Assembly: GCF_003334855.1 (NCBI RefSeq)
Contig: NZ_QOWE01000031.1
Span: 1 to 64,000, forward strand
Source: Larkinella punicea
Lineage (GTDB): Bacteria > Bacteroidota > Bacteroidia > Cytophagales > Spirosomataceae
Direction of reading: 5' to 3'
Length of the DNA: 64,000 nucleotides
Below the pieces are notes generated by a model, which worked only from the letters and a program-made list of their open reading frames with translations, made no database searches and had not been told where the DNA came from. Within the stretch, counting starts at the first letter, position 1. Each line of letters begins with the position of its first letter. The position numbers and the translations under genes are program-made. Below, piece after piece: positions 16,738 through 25,661 of the stretch.

Positions 16738-19173
16738 TCACCGCTTCACCGGCAGATAGACGTGGAACGTCGTGCCTTTGTCCAGTTCGCTTTCGGCCCG
16801 GATGATGCCGCCGTGATTCTCCACAATTTTGCGGCACAGGGCCAGACCGATACCGGTGCCACTGTAGGACTTGCGGTGATTTAGCCGCTGAAAAATCGTA
16901 AAAACCCGTTCGGAATATTCCTGCTCAAAGCCGATTCCGTTATCCGTAAACTGAATGTGGACGTAGTCAAAACCCGGATTTAACCCGCTTAGCTGGGCCG
17001 CGTCGGTCGACCGGAGAGCCTGCGAAGCAATGACGATGCGGGGATCCTTCACGGAGAATTTGAGGGAATTGCCCATCAAATTCGAAAAAAGCTGGTTCAA
17101 CTGCATCGGTATTCCTTCAATCACCGGTAGCCAGTCGCGTTGAATCGTAGCCCGTTTCTGCTGAATCAGCAACTCAAAATCGGTTTCGACATTCTCCAGA
17201 ATCTGATTGAGGTCGGTTTCGACAAAGGGGTCGGCGGTGGTCGACAAGCGGGAATAATTGAGGACGGATTTGATCAGTTCGGCCATGCGCTTCGCCGACG
17301 TACTGATTTTAGTCAGGTACTGACCCGCAGCACCTTCATCGTTCAGATTAGCCTGGAGCAGTTCCGAAAACGATTGAATTTTGCGCAGCGGCTCCTGCAA
17401 ATCGTGGCTGGCAATGTAGGCAAACTGTTCCAGTTCGTGGTTGGTTTTGATCAACTCCTGGTTACTCCGGTTCAGTTCCTCTGTTCGCTGCTGCACCATT
17501 TGCTCCAGTTTGTCCGCCATTTTTTTCTGGTCGTCGATGTCGGTACTGGTGCCAATCCACCACTGAATCCGGCCCTCCTCATCCCGCATGGGCACGGCGC
17601 GACTGAGTTGCCAGCGGTATTCCCCGTCGTATCGCTGAAACCGGTGCTGAAAGTCAAAATCTTCCCCGGTTTCCATCGATTTCATCCACCGATCCAGGTT
17701 GGCCTGGCGGTCGTCCGGATGAACAATACGAACCCAGCCATGATTGGCTACTTCCGCGCTGGTCAGGCCGGAATAGTCATAAACCGCCTGATTGAAATAG
17801 TTCAGCGTTCCGGACGAATCGGAAGCCCAGACAAACTGCGGCATGAAATCCGCCAGCAAGCGAAACCGTTCTTTGCTTTCTTCCAGGGCCTTCTGCACCG
17901 CTAGTTCAGGACGCAAATCCCGCATAACCGCCCCGATCGCCAGGGGCAAGCCCGTGTTCCGGTCATCGACCCGCAGGCAGTTGTTATACAGCGGAATGGT
18001 CTCCCCGGTTTTCACATTCCGGGCGGCAAACCGACCCGACCAGCGGCCCGTTCCCATGACTGACGGGATAATTTCGGCGGCCACGAATTCAAATTGCTCC
18101 GGTGTGTGCAAATCCGAAATCGGAATCAGCGAAACATCCTGATCGCAGTCGATGCCCAGCAGTTCTTTCCCGGCTTTGTTAATGTATGAATTGGTGCCAT
18201 CCAGTTCCAGAATCGACATCAGATCGACGCTGTTTTCAACCAGTGTCATCAATTTATGCTGTTCTTCCCGGCCCCGAACCTCCCCGGTAATGTCCTGCAA
18301 GGTTCCGTTAAACCGATAGGCTTTTCCCGACTCATCAAAAAACGCCTTGCCTTTCGCCTTGACAAACCGCTCCCGTTTGTCAAGCCGGTTCACGATGGTA
18401 TATTCGAGGTCATACTGTCCCGGCGAACCCGGTTTCAGAGCCGCCTGAATGGCTTCGGCGACCCGATCCCGATCTTTGTCAGCGATGACATCCAGAGCCA
18501 TCGACAAATCGATTTCGGCACCAGGAGCCAGTCCAAACCACGATTTTAGCCGGTCATTTCCGGTAAAGCGGTTTGTGGACGGGTTCAGGTCCCAGGTTGC
18601 TAATTCAGCCGCATCGATCGCAAACTGCAATTGCGCTTTGCTTTCTTCCGCTTTTTTTAGGGTCAGAATTTTCTCCGTCGTTTCCGTACAGGTGACAAAA
18701 ACCCCGCCCACGGCACCCGACTCCACATTGACCGGGCTGTAGCTAAAAGTCCAGTACACCTCCTCGACCCTGCCGTTCCGGTGGATGGGAAGCAGTTGGT
18801 CTTCGCTCCAGATGGCTTCACCACCGCCCATCACCTGATCGATCATCGGCTTGACCGACGCCCAGATTTCCGGCCAGATTTCGGCACCCCGCTGTCCCAG
18901 AGCCATAGGGTGTTTGCCATTGACGCCCAGGCTGGGTCGGAAGGCATCGTTATAAAAACCGATCAGTTCAGGGCCCCAAAACAAAAACATGGGAAATCTG
19001 GAATTCAGGATGATGCTCAGCGTCGTCCGCAGGCTTTGCGGCCAGTTTTCGATACGACCCAATGGGGTTTCCGACCAGTTGAACGAATGGATCAACCGGC
19101 CCATTTCGCCCCCACGGGCGAGAAATTGGAAGGGAACAGGCAAGGTTTTGGGTTCCATGAAAAGCTCTTTCAA
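16738..19173 (-). CDS. soluble multi-PAS sensor histidine kinase
   Basis: 811 aa with no membrane segment, so a cytoplasmic sensor. In order: a PAS-like domain (about 20-150, with PMFLFWGPELIGFYNDAF), three further PAS domains (about 160-300, 300-430, 430-555), a coiled coil (about 555-582), HisKA with the phospho-accepting His590 in SHDLQEPL, and an ATPase domain with N-box LMGNSLKFS, DNGIGF and GTGIGLAL. The first Met is used because it gives an ATGA overlap with the response-regulator stop; a second Met, six codons in, is possible. The signal is unknown; such PAS stacks often sense redox, light or small ligands. Confidence 0.93.
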   Translation of the reverse strand: MKELFMEPKTLPVPFQFLARGGEMGRLIHSFNWSETPLGRIENWPQSLRTTLSIILNSRFPMFLFWGPELIGFYNDAFRPSLGVNGKHPMALGQRGAEIWPEIWASVKPMIDQVMGGGEAIWSEDQLLPIHRNGRVEEVYWTFSYSPVNVESGAVGGVFVTCTETTEKILTLKKAEESKAQLQFAIDAAELATWDLNPSTNRFTGNDRLKSWFGLAPGAEIDLSMALDVIADKDRDRVAEAIQAALKPGSPGQYDLEYTIVNRLDKRERFVKAKGKAFFDESGKAYRFNGTLQDITGEVRGREEQHKLMTLVENSVDLMSILELDGTNSYINKAGKELLGIDCDQDVSLIPISDLHTPEQFEFVAAEIIPSVMGTGRWSGRFAARNVKTGETIPLYNNCLRVDDRNTGLPLAIGAVMRDLRPELAVQKALEESKERFRLLADFMPQFVWASDSSGTLNYFNQAVYDYSGLTSAEVANHGWVRIVHPDDRQANLDRWMKSMETGEDFDFQHRFQRYDGEYRWQLSRAVPMRDEEGRIQWWIGTSTDIDDQKKMADKLEQMVQQRTEELNRSNQELIKTNHELEQFAYIASHDLQEPLRKIQSFSELLQANLNDEGAAGQYLTKISTSAKRMAELIKSVLNYSRLSTTADPFVETDLNQILENVETDFELLIQQKRATIQRDWLPVIEGIPMQLNQLFSNLMGNSLKFSVKDPRIVIASQALRSTDAAQLSGLNPGFDYVHIQFTDNGIGFEQEYSERVFTIFQRLNHRKSYSGTGIGLALCRKIVENHGGIIRAESELDKGTTFHVYLPVKR

Positions 19174-19571
19174 GCCATCGGCTGATTGAACAACAGTTTA
19201 GCCAAGCGAGTGGTCAGGGTTGAAATGAGGGGCGGTTTGGTCAAAAAGTCGGTTGCTCCCAGGGCTTTGGTTTCGTGAATATCTTTGGGTTCCGACGACG
19301 TAGAATAAATGATGATGGGAATGTGTTCGATGCGGGCAATTTTCTTTAACTCCATCAAACACTGCTTTCCGTGCATCCGCGGCATGTTCAAATCCAGAAA
19401 AATGAACTGGGGCATGAACGCATCTTCCTCGCGGAGTTTTTGGATGGCTTCCCCACAATCGTCAGCCACCACACACGTCAGCGTTGGATCCACTTTTTTC
19501 AAAGCCAGCGTAAACAATTCCTGATCGTCTTCGTCATCGTCGATCAGAAAGCAAGTGACGGGTGAGTTCAT
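19170..19571 (-). CDS. single-domain response regulator
   Basis: 133 aa receiver domain only, with the acidic pocket at DDDEDD (11-16), phospho-acceptor Asp60 in FIFLDLNMPRMHG, the Ser/Thr switch in YSTSS and the conserved Lys in LTKPP. There is no output domain. It overlaps the kinase start by 4 bp, so the two are translationally coupled partners. Rcp1-type receivers paired with PAS kinases work by protein-protein contact or as a phosphorelay link; the downstream target is not visible here. Confidence 0.93.
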   Translation of the reverse strand: MNSPVTCFLIDDDEDDQELFTLALKKVDPTLTCVVADDCGEAIQKLREEDAFMPQFIFLDLNMPRMHGKQCLMELKKIARIEHIPIIIYSTSSEPKDIHETKALGATDFLTKPPLISTLTTRLAKLLFNQPMA

Positions 19572-19596
19572 TCCATAAACCGATTGAGTAATCTTG

Positions 19597-19604
19597 CGAA
19601 GATA
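19597..19604 (-). promoter_or_regulatory. probable -7 box of the response regulator-kinase operon
   Basis: Minus-strand TATCTTCG is one base off TAnnTTTG and lies 26 bp upstream of the response-regulator start, with a TTTG word about 22 bp further upstream as a -33 candidate. Confidence 0.4.
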
Positions 19605-19741
19605 TTAAACTTATTGATGAAAAGTGCAAAGGCCTTCATTTACCAAAAACTTTCTAACTTACCGCCCAAAATGATCCGACAACTCAAATTTCAGTTCCTA
19701 AAAGTCACGAAATCCTTCACTCACTAACCTCCAATTCAACA

Positions 19742-21448
19742 ATGTACCTTCGTTCCCAAGAATGGTTTGGCCGCACCGGCAAAGATGGTTTTATCTACCG
19801 GGCCTGGATGAAAAACCAGGGATTTCCACACCATTTGTTTGAAAGTAAGCCCGTTATCGGCATCTGCAATACGTTTTCGGAATTAACACCCTGCAATGCC
19901 CACTTCCGCGACCTGGCCGAAGCCGTTAAGCGGGGCGTGTGGGAAGCAGGCGGTTTTCCGCTCGAATTCCCCGTCATGTCGCTCGGCGAGTGCCAGATGA
20001 AACCGACCACCATGCTGTTCCGCAACCTCGCCAGCATGGACGTTGAAGAGTCGATTCGCGGCAACTCGATGGACGCCGTGGTGCTGCTGTGTGGTTGTGA
20101 CAAAACCACGCCCTCGCTGGTGATGGGCGCTTGCAGCGTCGACATTCCCACCCTCGTGGTGTCCGGCGGACCGATGCTGGCGGGTAAATACAAAGGCCGC
20201 AACATTGGCACGTCCGACCTCTGGCGGTTTGCCGAAGCCAACAAAAAGGGCGAAATGTCTCAGGAAGAATTCGTGGCCGCCGAAGCCTGTATGGCGCGGA
20301 GCCAGGGCCACTGCGCCGTGATGGGAACGGCCTCCACCATGGCCGCGATGGTCGAGTCGCTGGGGCTGGCGTTGCCCGACAATGCCACGATTCCGGCGGC
20401 TGATTCGCGCCGGAAAGTGCTGGCCCACATGGCCGGGATGCGGGCCGTCGAGCTGGTGAAACAAAACGTTCGTCCGTCCGATATTCTCACCCGCCAGGCC
20501 TTCGAAAACGCGATCATGGTCAATGCCGCTTTGGGTGGATCAACCAATTTCATCATTCACCTGACGGCCATTGCCGGGCGGATGGGCGTGCCGCTGTCGA
20601 TCGATGATTTTGACAAACTATCGGCCCAAATCCCGTTGCTGGCCAATTTGCAGCCTTCGGGTGAGCATTTTGTGGAGGATTTGTTTTACGCCGGTGGCCT
20701 GCCCGCCATCATCAAGGAGTTGCGGCAGTTTTTACACAACGACGCCATGACGATCAATGGCCGGACGCTGGGCGAGAACAGCCTGGCGGCCGAATGTTAC
20801 AACCGGGATGTGATTGCGTCGGTGGCCGAACCGTTCAAACCGGAATCGGGCGTGGCCATTCTGAAAGGCAATCTGTGTCCGAACGGGGCGGTTTTGAAAC
20901 CCTCGGCGGCTTCTCCCGAACTGATGCAACACACGGGCCGGGCGGTGGTTTTCGAGAATATCGACGACTACAAAAAGCGCATCGACGACCCGGAACTGGA
21001 CGTCGATCCGTCGTGCGTGCTGGTGTTGAAAAACGTCGGACCGAAAGGCTATCCCGGCATGCCCGAAGTGGGCAACATGCAGCTCCCGGCCAAAATTCTG
21101 GCACTGGGCGTTCACGACATGGTGCGGATTTCGGATGGTCGGATGAGCGGCACCGGTTTTGGAACGGTGGTTCTGCACGTTTCGCCGGAAGCGGCCATCG
21201 GCGGCAATCTGGCACTGGTTCAGGATGGCGATCTCATTACGCTCGACGTTGAAAACCGCCTGCTGAATCTCCACGTCGATAACGAAGAACTGGCCCGGCG
21301 GCTGACCCATTTTAAACCCATCGACCTTGGCTACGAACGCGGCTACACCCGGATGTACATCCACCACGTTCTGCAAGCCCACGAGGGCGCTGACTTCGAT
21401 TTCCTGCAAGGCGGTTCCGGCCCGGTGGTGAAGCGGGACTCGCACTAA
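19742..21448 (+). CDS. IlvD/Edd family dehydratase, probably a sugar-acid (arabonate/xylonate-type) dehydratase
   Basis: 568 aa, full length for the Fe-S IlvD/Edd superfamily. Cluster-binding cysteines fit FSELTPCNAH and GCDKTTPS, and the C-terminal DGRMSGTGFG motif is intact. The N-terminus RSQEWFGRTGKDGFIYRAWM is typical of pentonate and related sugar-acid dehydratases rather than dihydroxyacid dehydratase (IlvD), which starts differently. It removes water from an aldonate to give a 2-keto-3-deoxy acid. No partner aldolase or lactonase is adjacent, so the exact substrate is open. It is monocistronic and converges on the gene at 21571-22506. Confidence 0.88.
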   Translation: MYLRSQEWFGRTGKDGFIYRAWMKNQGFPHHLFESKPVIGICNTFSELTPCNAHFRDLAEAVKRGVWEAGGFPLEFPVMSLGECQMKPTTMLFRNLASMDVEESIRGNSMDAVVLLCGCDKTTPSLVMGACSVDIPTLVVSGGPMLAGKYKGRNIGTSDLWRFAEANKKGEMSQEEFVAAEACMARSQGHCAVMGTASTMAAMVESLGLALPDNATIPAADSRRKVLAHMAGMRAVELVKQNVRPSDILTRQAFENAIMVNAALGGSTNFIIHLTAIAGRMGVPLSIDDFDKLSAQIPLLANLQPSGEHFVEDLFYAGGLPAIIKELRQFLHNDAMTINGRTLGENSLAAECYNRDVIASVAEPFKPESGVAILKGNLCPNGAVLKPSAASPELMQHTGRAVVFENIDDYKKRIDDPELDVDPSCVLVLKNVGPKGYPGMPEVGNMQLPAKILALGVHDMVRISDGRMSGTGFGTVVLHVSPEAAIGGNLALVQDGDLITLDVENRLLNLHVDNEELARRLTHFKPIDLGYERGYTRMYIHHVLQAHEGADFDFLQGGSGPVVKRDSH

Positions 21449-21462
21449 GTGAGTTTAGACGG

Positions 21463-21564
21463 GTTGTTTCGCGGAGTTGAGCGGAGAAAAAGGGAGTTAC
21501 GCGGAGAGATTATAAAAAAACTCTGCTTAACTCCTTTTTTCTCCGCTCAACTCTGCGAAATAAC
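21463..21564. repeat. long inverted repeat (GTTGTTTCGCAGAG family) between convergent genes
   Basis: Arms of about 45 bp (21463-21507 and 21520-21564) match with roughly six mismatches. Words are GTTGTTTCGCGGAGTTGAGC and GGAGTTACGCGG. The same family occurs at 28468-28571, 45695-45790 and, inside-out, at 54914-55014. It occupies almost the whole gap between two convergent stop codons. Confidence 0.88.
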
Positions 21565-21570
21565 TTCTTT

Positions 21571-22506
21571 TCAAACTCCCTCCGCCACTTTCTTCATTTT
21601 CTCCAGCCCGGTTTTTGCCACCAGCAGCGCGTCCTGCGCGTAGTAGGTCTTGTTGAACAGTTCGAGTGACAACACGATCGTTTTGCCGGGTGTTTTCAAT
21701 AGTTTCAGCGTATCACGAACCGGCCCGATGCCATCGCCCGGATACACACGGTCGGCATCCACGATGGTTTCGCGGGGCGGATTCGCGGGGTAATCGTTCA
21801 AATGGAAAACCTCGATGCCGGGTTTGCCCACCAACGGCAGGCTGGCAGGGCTCGAACCGCCTTTATACAAGTGGTAAATGTCCAGCAACACCCGCGCCGA
21901 CGGGTGTCCGCTCTCAACGGCGATAAACATCACCTCACTCAGTTTATTCAGGTTTTTGGAACCGCCCCACAGTTCCAGTTGCGGAACCACGCCGGTTTTA
22001 TCCCCCAACTCCAGAATCGTGCGATAGCGTTCGGCGGCTTTCCGCAGATCCAGACCGGGCTGCTGGGTCGCTCCCATCGGCGGTGCTGCGGTGCGTTTGC
22101 AGCCAATCTGGGCCAGCAATTCCATTTCCTGCTTCAGTTGTTCCACGCCTTTAGTCCGGGTGGTTTCATCGTCCACAATCCACTGCGCAAACCCGATGGC
22201 GTTTTCAACTTTGATTCCCAGATCACCCAGGAGTTTGCGGACATCGGCGACGGTATGGGTTTTCAGGTATTCCTGAAAGGAGTTCATCCAGATTTCGACC
22301 GAGCGAAAACCGGCTTTCGAAGCCACTTCCAGTTCTTTCACAAAACCGAGGTTTTGCCCCCGGATGGTGCTCATATTCAGGGCAAACGTAAACGGCGGAG
22401 GGTCTTTTACCACTTCGGGTGAGGAATGGGCTAACAACGTTGAGGGCGACATAACGGCTCCACCAGTCGTGGCGGCTAAGGCAGCAAGGGTCTGACGACG
22501 GTTCAT
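21571..22506 (-). CDS. secreted sugar phosphate isomerase/epimerase-like TIM-barrel protein
   Basis: 311 aa of the AP-endonuclease 2/xylose-isomerase-like barrel family. The N-terminus MNRRQTLAALAATTGG followed by a hydrophobic stretch and LLAHS resembles a Tat-type signal (RR), so the protein is probably exported. Motifs with likely metal ligands are QLELWGGSKNLN, ARVLLDIYHLYKGG and EVFHLNDYPANPP. In Bacteroidota such exported barrels often act on sugars or inositol derivatives alongside Gfo/Idh/MocA proteins; none is adjacent. The substrate is unknown. It converges with the dehydratase and diverges from the DUF4126 gene. Confidence 0.85.
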   Translation of the reverse strand: MNRRQTLAALAATTGGAVMSPSTLLAHSSPEVVKDPPPFTFALNMSTIRGQNLGFVKELEVASKAGFRSVEIWMNSFQEYLKTHTVADVRKLLGDLGIKVENAIGFAQWIVDDETTRTKGVEQLKQEMELLAQIGCKRTAAPPMGATQQPGLDLRKAAERYRTILELGDKTGVVPQLELWGGSKNLNKLSEVMFIAVESGHPSARVLLDIYHLYKGGSSPASLPLVGKPGIEVFHLNDYPANPPRETIVDADRVYPGDGIGPVRDTLKLLKTPGKTIVLSLELFNKTYYAQDALLVAKTGLEKMKKVAEGV

Positions 22507-22610
22507 GAAAGGTTTGGGAATAAGAACGTTTTGGAGCGAAAAATACGGAATTCCTGAGATTATTAACGCCCATCTCCTATCTTTCTTCCCGGATCACTAC
22601 ACACGCCGGT

Positions 22611-23180
22611 ATGGAATGGATACTTAGTTTTTGCCTCGGGATTGCGCTAAGTGCCTGTTGCGGTTTTCGGATATTTGTCCCCATGCTCGTCGCCAGCCTG
22701 GCCGTCAAGGTGGGCTGGATTGCCGTAACGCCCGGTTTTGAATGGCTGGGCACCTGGACTGCTTTCTTTTTACTGGCGACAGCCACCCTGATCGAAATTG
22801 GGGCGTACTACATTCCGTGGCTCGACAATGCGCTGGATACGGTGGCCACGCCGGTTGCGTTCGTGGCCGGAGCCATCCTAACCACTTCATTCGTCGCTAT
22901 CGACGAGCCGGTTTTGAAATGGGGATTAGGTATCATTGCGGGCGGTGGAACGGCGGGTCTCATTCAGGCCGGCACCAGCCTGCTGCGAATCGGCTCAACG
23001 GCGACGACCGGCGGTTTGGGCAATCCGGTGGTTGCCAGTGTCGAGAACGTCGCTTCCTTTGGGCTTTCGCTGATGGCGGTTTTTCTGCCGCTGCTGGCTG
23101 CTTTTGTGGTTTTGGCCATTTTCGTATTCATCACCCGGCTCATGGTCACCCGGAAAAGGCAACCCCGCCAGCCTGTTTGA
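22611..23180 (+). CDS. DUF4126 domain-containing membrane protein
   Basis: 189 aa with about five hydrophobic segments (near 2-30, 45-75, 80-105, 110-135 and 145-178) and a basic C-terminus RKRQPRQP. The segment SACCGFRIFVPMLVASLA near the N-terminus and GLIQAGTSLLRI are typical of the family. Function unknown; inner-membrane location expected. It converges with the dipeptidase gene, with an 11-bp gap. Confidence 0.8.
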   Translation: MEWILSFCLGIALSACCGFRIFVPMLVASLAVKVGWIAVTPGFEWLGTWTAFFLLATATLIEIGAYYIPWLDNALDTVATPVAFVAGAILTTSFVAIDEPVLKWGLGIIAGGGTAGLIQAGTSLLRIGSTATTGGLGNPVVASVENVASFGLSLMAVFLPLLAAFVVLAIFVFITRLMVTRKRQPRQPV

Positions 23181-23191
23181 ATTCCACAGGT

Positions 23192-24280
23192 TCAACGCCA
23201 GGCATTCCGCAGAAACCGCAGCCAGTTTTTGTAAAAGATGTTTTCAATATCATCCTGAGCATACCCCCGCGCAGCCAGTAATCCGGTCAATTTCTGCAAA
23301 TCGGCGATGGTATCCAGGTCGGTGGGCGACTGTTCGGTGCCATACGTTCCATCCAGATCACTGCCGATGGCGATGTGCTGGCTGCTGCCCGTAAGCTGGC
23401 AAATGTGGTCGTAATGCTCGATGATGGTTTCGATGGTGATGCCAAAATCGGCCGGATTGCTGGTTCGCTGCGTAAAACCGGGTTTCATCATCCAGGCATC
23501 GAAGCACCCGCCAATCACCCCACCGCGTTCGGCCAACTGAAGAATCTGGTCGTCGGACAACTGGCGCTGATGTGGTACGAGCGTGCGGCAATTGTGGTGA
23601 CTGGCCCAAACCGGGCCTTTGTAAAGGGAAAGAGCTTCCGAGAAACCTTCGTCGGTCAGGTGTGTAGCATCCAGAATGATCCCCAGCCGATCCATTTCCA
23701 ACACCAGTTCCCGGCCCAGGGGCGTCAGCGGACCGCTCAAACCGGTGCCGGGGGCATAGCGGCCGGTGCTGTAATGTGCTGGTCCCAAGGCTCTCAGTCC
23801 ATACGCATAGGCTTTTTCCAGGTACGACAAGTTCACCAGCGAATCGGCCCCTTCCAGACTCAGAATGTAGCCCACCGTTTTTTTTTCGTTGGGAATCGAT
23901 GCATCGAGCCAGAGCGCGACGTGCTGATCGAGTCCGGCGAGGTCGCGAATCTGAATCATCTCACCCGCGTCCTGCATGGCTTCATACCACGCCCGCTGCG
24001 CCTGGGTCATGGCCCAGGCCTGGTGGGGCGAATTCCAGCCCGCGCCAGGCAGATTGCCGTTGCTCTGATTAAACCGGGCGATTTGCGTTGCGACCACGAG
24101 GCCAATGTCACCCCGGCGAAGATCGGGCAACGAAACCGTGCCTCTGGCCCGGTCAATTTTATCGGTCATTCCCGCTTCCACGTCCCGGATTTCGTGGGCC
24201 GACAGCCGGTAATCGCGGTTCCATTCAATGGCATTCAGGGAAATATCCAGGTGGGCATCAATCAAAAACATGGCAGGCAA
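23192..24280 (-). CDS. membrane dipeptidase family (peptidase M19)
   Basis: 362 aa, zinc-dependent M19 amidohydrolase fold. DAHLD near the N-terminus gives the first HxD metal ligands. LEGADSL carries the bridging Glu, DATHLTDEGFSEAL and ASHHNCR carry later ligands, and IGSDLDG is near the C-terminus. The family hydrolyses dipeptides, often with D-residues. The name refers to the renal enzyme: this protein shows no signal peptide and is probably cytoplasmic. The start at MPAMFLIDAHLD could be three codons later. Confidence 0.92.
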   Translation of the reverse strand: MPAMFLIDAHLDISLNAIEWNRDYRLSAHEIRDVEAGMTDKIDRARGTVSLPDLRRGDIGLVVATQIARFNQSNGNLPGAGWNSPHQAWAMTQAQRAWYEAMQDAGEMIQIRDLAGLDQHVALWLDASIPNEKKTVGYILSLEGADSLVNLSYLEKAYAYGLRALGPAHYSTGRYAPGTGLSGPLTPLGRELVLEMDRLGIILDATHLTDEGFSEALSLYKGPVWASHHNCRTLVPHQRQLSDDQILQLAERGGVIGGCFDAWMMKPGFTQRTSNPADFGITIETIIEHYDHICQLTGSSQHIAIGSDLDGTYGTEQSPTDLDTIADLQKLTGLLAARGYAQDDIENIFYKNWLRFLRNAWR

Positions 24281-24326
24281 TTTTCAGTAAAAAGGGCTGA
24301 AACGGTATTTCAGCCCCAAGGTAAGT

Positions 24327-25043
24327 TTATTTTTCGCGGCTCCAAACTTCGCTAACCTTTCCGCCGGTCGAGCTTTGCCCCCGGTGATACCAGTCGTTTC
24401 CCTTCAGTTCGGCCTCAAACGGCAGGGAGCGGCCCACGCGGTTGTTGTCGCGGGAGAAAAATTCCAGTTTTTCGGTGTATTTACCGTTTACAGCGGTGTA
24501 GGTGCCACCACCTGTTCCCATAAACTGTTTGGTTTCCGGATTGATGGCGGCCCACTGAAACCGGTTTCCGGTCAGGAGTTTCAGGGTTTTCCGGGCGGTG
24601 CGCGGGCGGGTTTTCACCTGTCCGTTGTCGTCGATGTTGCCCGTTATGCGCCATAAACCGGCCATCGGGGTTTGAGCCGCTGGGGTGTCGGTGCGTTCGT
24701 AGGTATCGGTTCCGTCGTCGGTTTTCACAACCAGCCGGTTGTCTTTGAATGAATCGATGGTCAGCGTTTGCGTGGTTCCAACCATCATGCTGTCTTCAGT
24801 ATTGAATTCGTAGGTGATTTTCAGTTGCTTGCCATCGGTTTGATACGTTCCACCCTGCGCCCCCAGAAAGCGGCCGTTTTCGTGAAAGGCCCCCATCATA
24901 TAGCCCTCCGAAAGCACAAAGTCGACCGTGGCACCACCACTATCGGTCAGGCGCCAGGAACCGGCCAGCGAAGGAACGGATTGGCGGGAAGCTGTGGCCA
25001 TCCACAACACCAGCAAAAGGGAAAATACGGTTTTGATTTTCAT
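24327..25043 (-). CDS. secreted two-repeat beta protein of unknown function
   Basis: 238 aa with an N-terminal signal peptide (about 1-20). The rest is two related halves: about 25-125 (LAGSWRLTDSGG ... GGTYQTDGKQLKITYEF) and about 130-238 (MAGLWRITGNIDDNG ... GGTYTAVNGKYTEKLEF). Each begins with a GxW turn and has a GGTYT strand, like the lipocalin-like/DUF4488 proteins of Bacteroidota. Function unknown; the internal duplication is clear from the repeated landmarks. It is preceded at 22 bp by the inverted repeat 25065-25179. Confidence 0.7.
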   Translation of the reverse strand: MKIKTVFSLLLVLWMATASRQSVPSLAGSWRLTDSGGATVDFVLSEGYMMGAFHENGRFLGAQGGTYQTDGKQLKITYEFNTEDSMMVGTTQTLTIDSFKDNRLVVKTDDGTDTYERTDTPAAQTPMAGLWRITGNIDDNGQVKTRPRTARKTLKLLTGNRFQWAAINPETKQFMGTGGGTYTAVNGKYTEKLEFFSRDNNRVGRSLPFEAELKGNDWYHRGQSSTGGKVSEVWSREK

Positions 25044-25064
25044 GATTTGAAATGGTTAGGGCTG

Positions 25065-25179
25065 ATTGACGCTTTCGGATAGGAACGCGGATGGAGCGGA
25101 TTAAACGGATCAAAACGGATTTTAATTGGTGCAAATCCGTTCAATCCGCTCAATCCGCGTTCCTATCCAAAGCGTTAAT
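25065..25179. repeat. long inverted repeat (GGAACGCGGAT..CGGATTAAACGGAT family)
   Basis: Arms of about 45 bp run from 25065 rightwards and from 25179 leftwards, with a few mismatches. Words are TAGGAACGCGGAT, GAGCGGATT and AACGGAT. The word order, including ACGGATCAAA-type and ACGGATTTTAATT in and near the loop, is shared with 47252-47350, which lies inside a coding sequence. Here it forms the 5' region of the two-repeat beta protein gene. Confidence 0.88.
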
Positions 25180-25330
25180 TTCAGGAAAACCGTCGATTAT
25201 GACAAGAGAATTTTCAAGGCCTGAGGCAGTTATTGATAAACAGCCGTTTTTTCCTCATAAATTACCATAGAATCGTAACATATCACTTCTTCCACGGTTA
25301 CCTACGTACAAAACCTAAAAACCCCTCATC

Positions 25331-25639
25331 ATGAAAACTCAGGAAAAAGCGGTTTCCATCAATCGGGCGGAAAATCGCTTTGAACTCGAAAATTATGGAC
25401 AGCTCTCTTTTATCGCCTACACCCCGAAAGACGAAAAAACGCTGGTATTGACGCATACGGAAGTGCCCTTCAAACAGGAAGGCGCTGGTTTAGGATCTCA
25501 GTTGGTGGAAGGCACGCTGGAATACATCGAGAAATATAACTTAGAAATAATCCCATCCTGCTCATTTGTAGCCGCTTATCTAAAAAACCATCCGGAATAC
25601 AACCGGTTGATCAGTCAGGAATACCGGAAAAAAGTATAA
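25331..25639 (+). CDS. GNAT family N-acetyltransferase, small YjdJ/NATD1 type
   Basis: 102 aa, the short single-domain acetyltransferase type. The acetyl-CoA loop is seen in FKQEGAGLGSQLVEGTLEYI, and the C-terminal IIPSCSFVAAYLKNHPEY is characteristic of this subgroup. The substrate is unknown. It is a single gene that converges with the sterol-desaturase-like gene. Confidence 0.85.
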   Translation: MKTQEKAVSINRAENRFELENYGQLSFIAYTPKDEKTLVLTHTEVPFKQEGAGLGSQLVEGTLEYIEKYNLEIIPSCSFVAAYLKNHPEYNRLISQEYRKKV

Positions 25640-25661
25640 ATGTCATTCCGGGCCTTTTGTT

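Noticed and set aside
19742-21448. ilvD (dihydroxyacid dehydratase of valine/isoleucine synthesis)
   Set aside because: N-terminal sequence fits sugar-acid dehydratases and no branched-chain amino acid genes are nearby.
24940-25134. Small open frame beginning in the inverted repeat upstream of the two-repeat protein
   Set aside because: Mostly an alternative frame of the secreted protein; the N-terminal part is repeat sequence in frame by chance, without start context.
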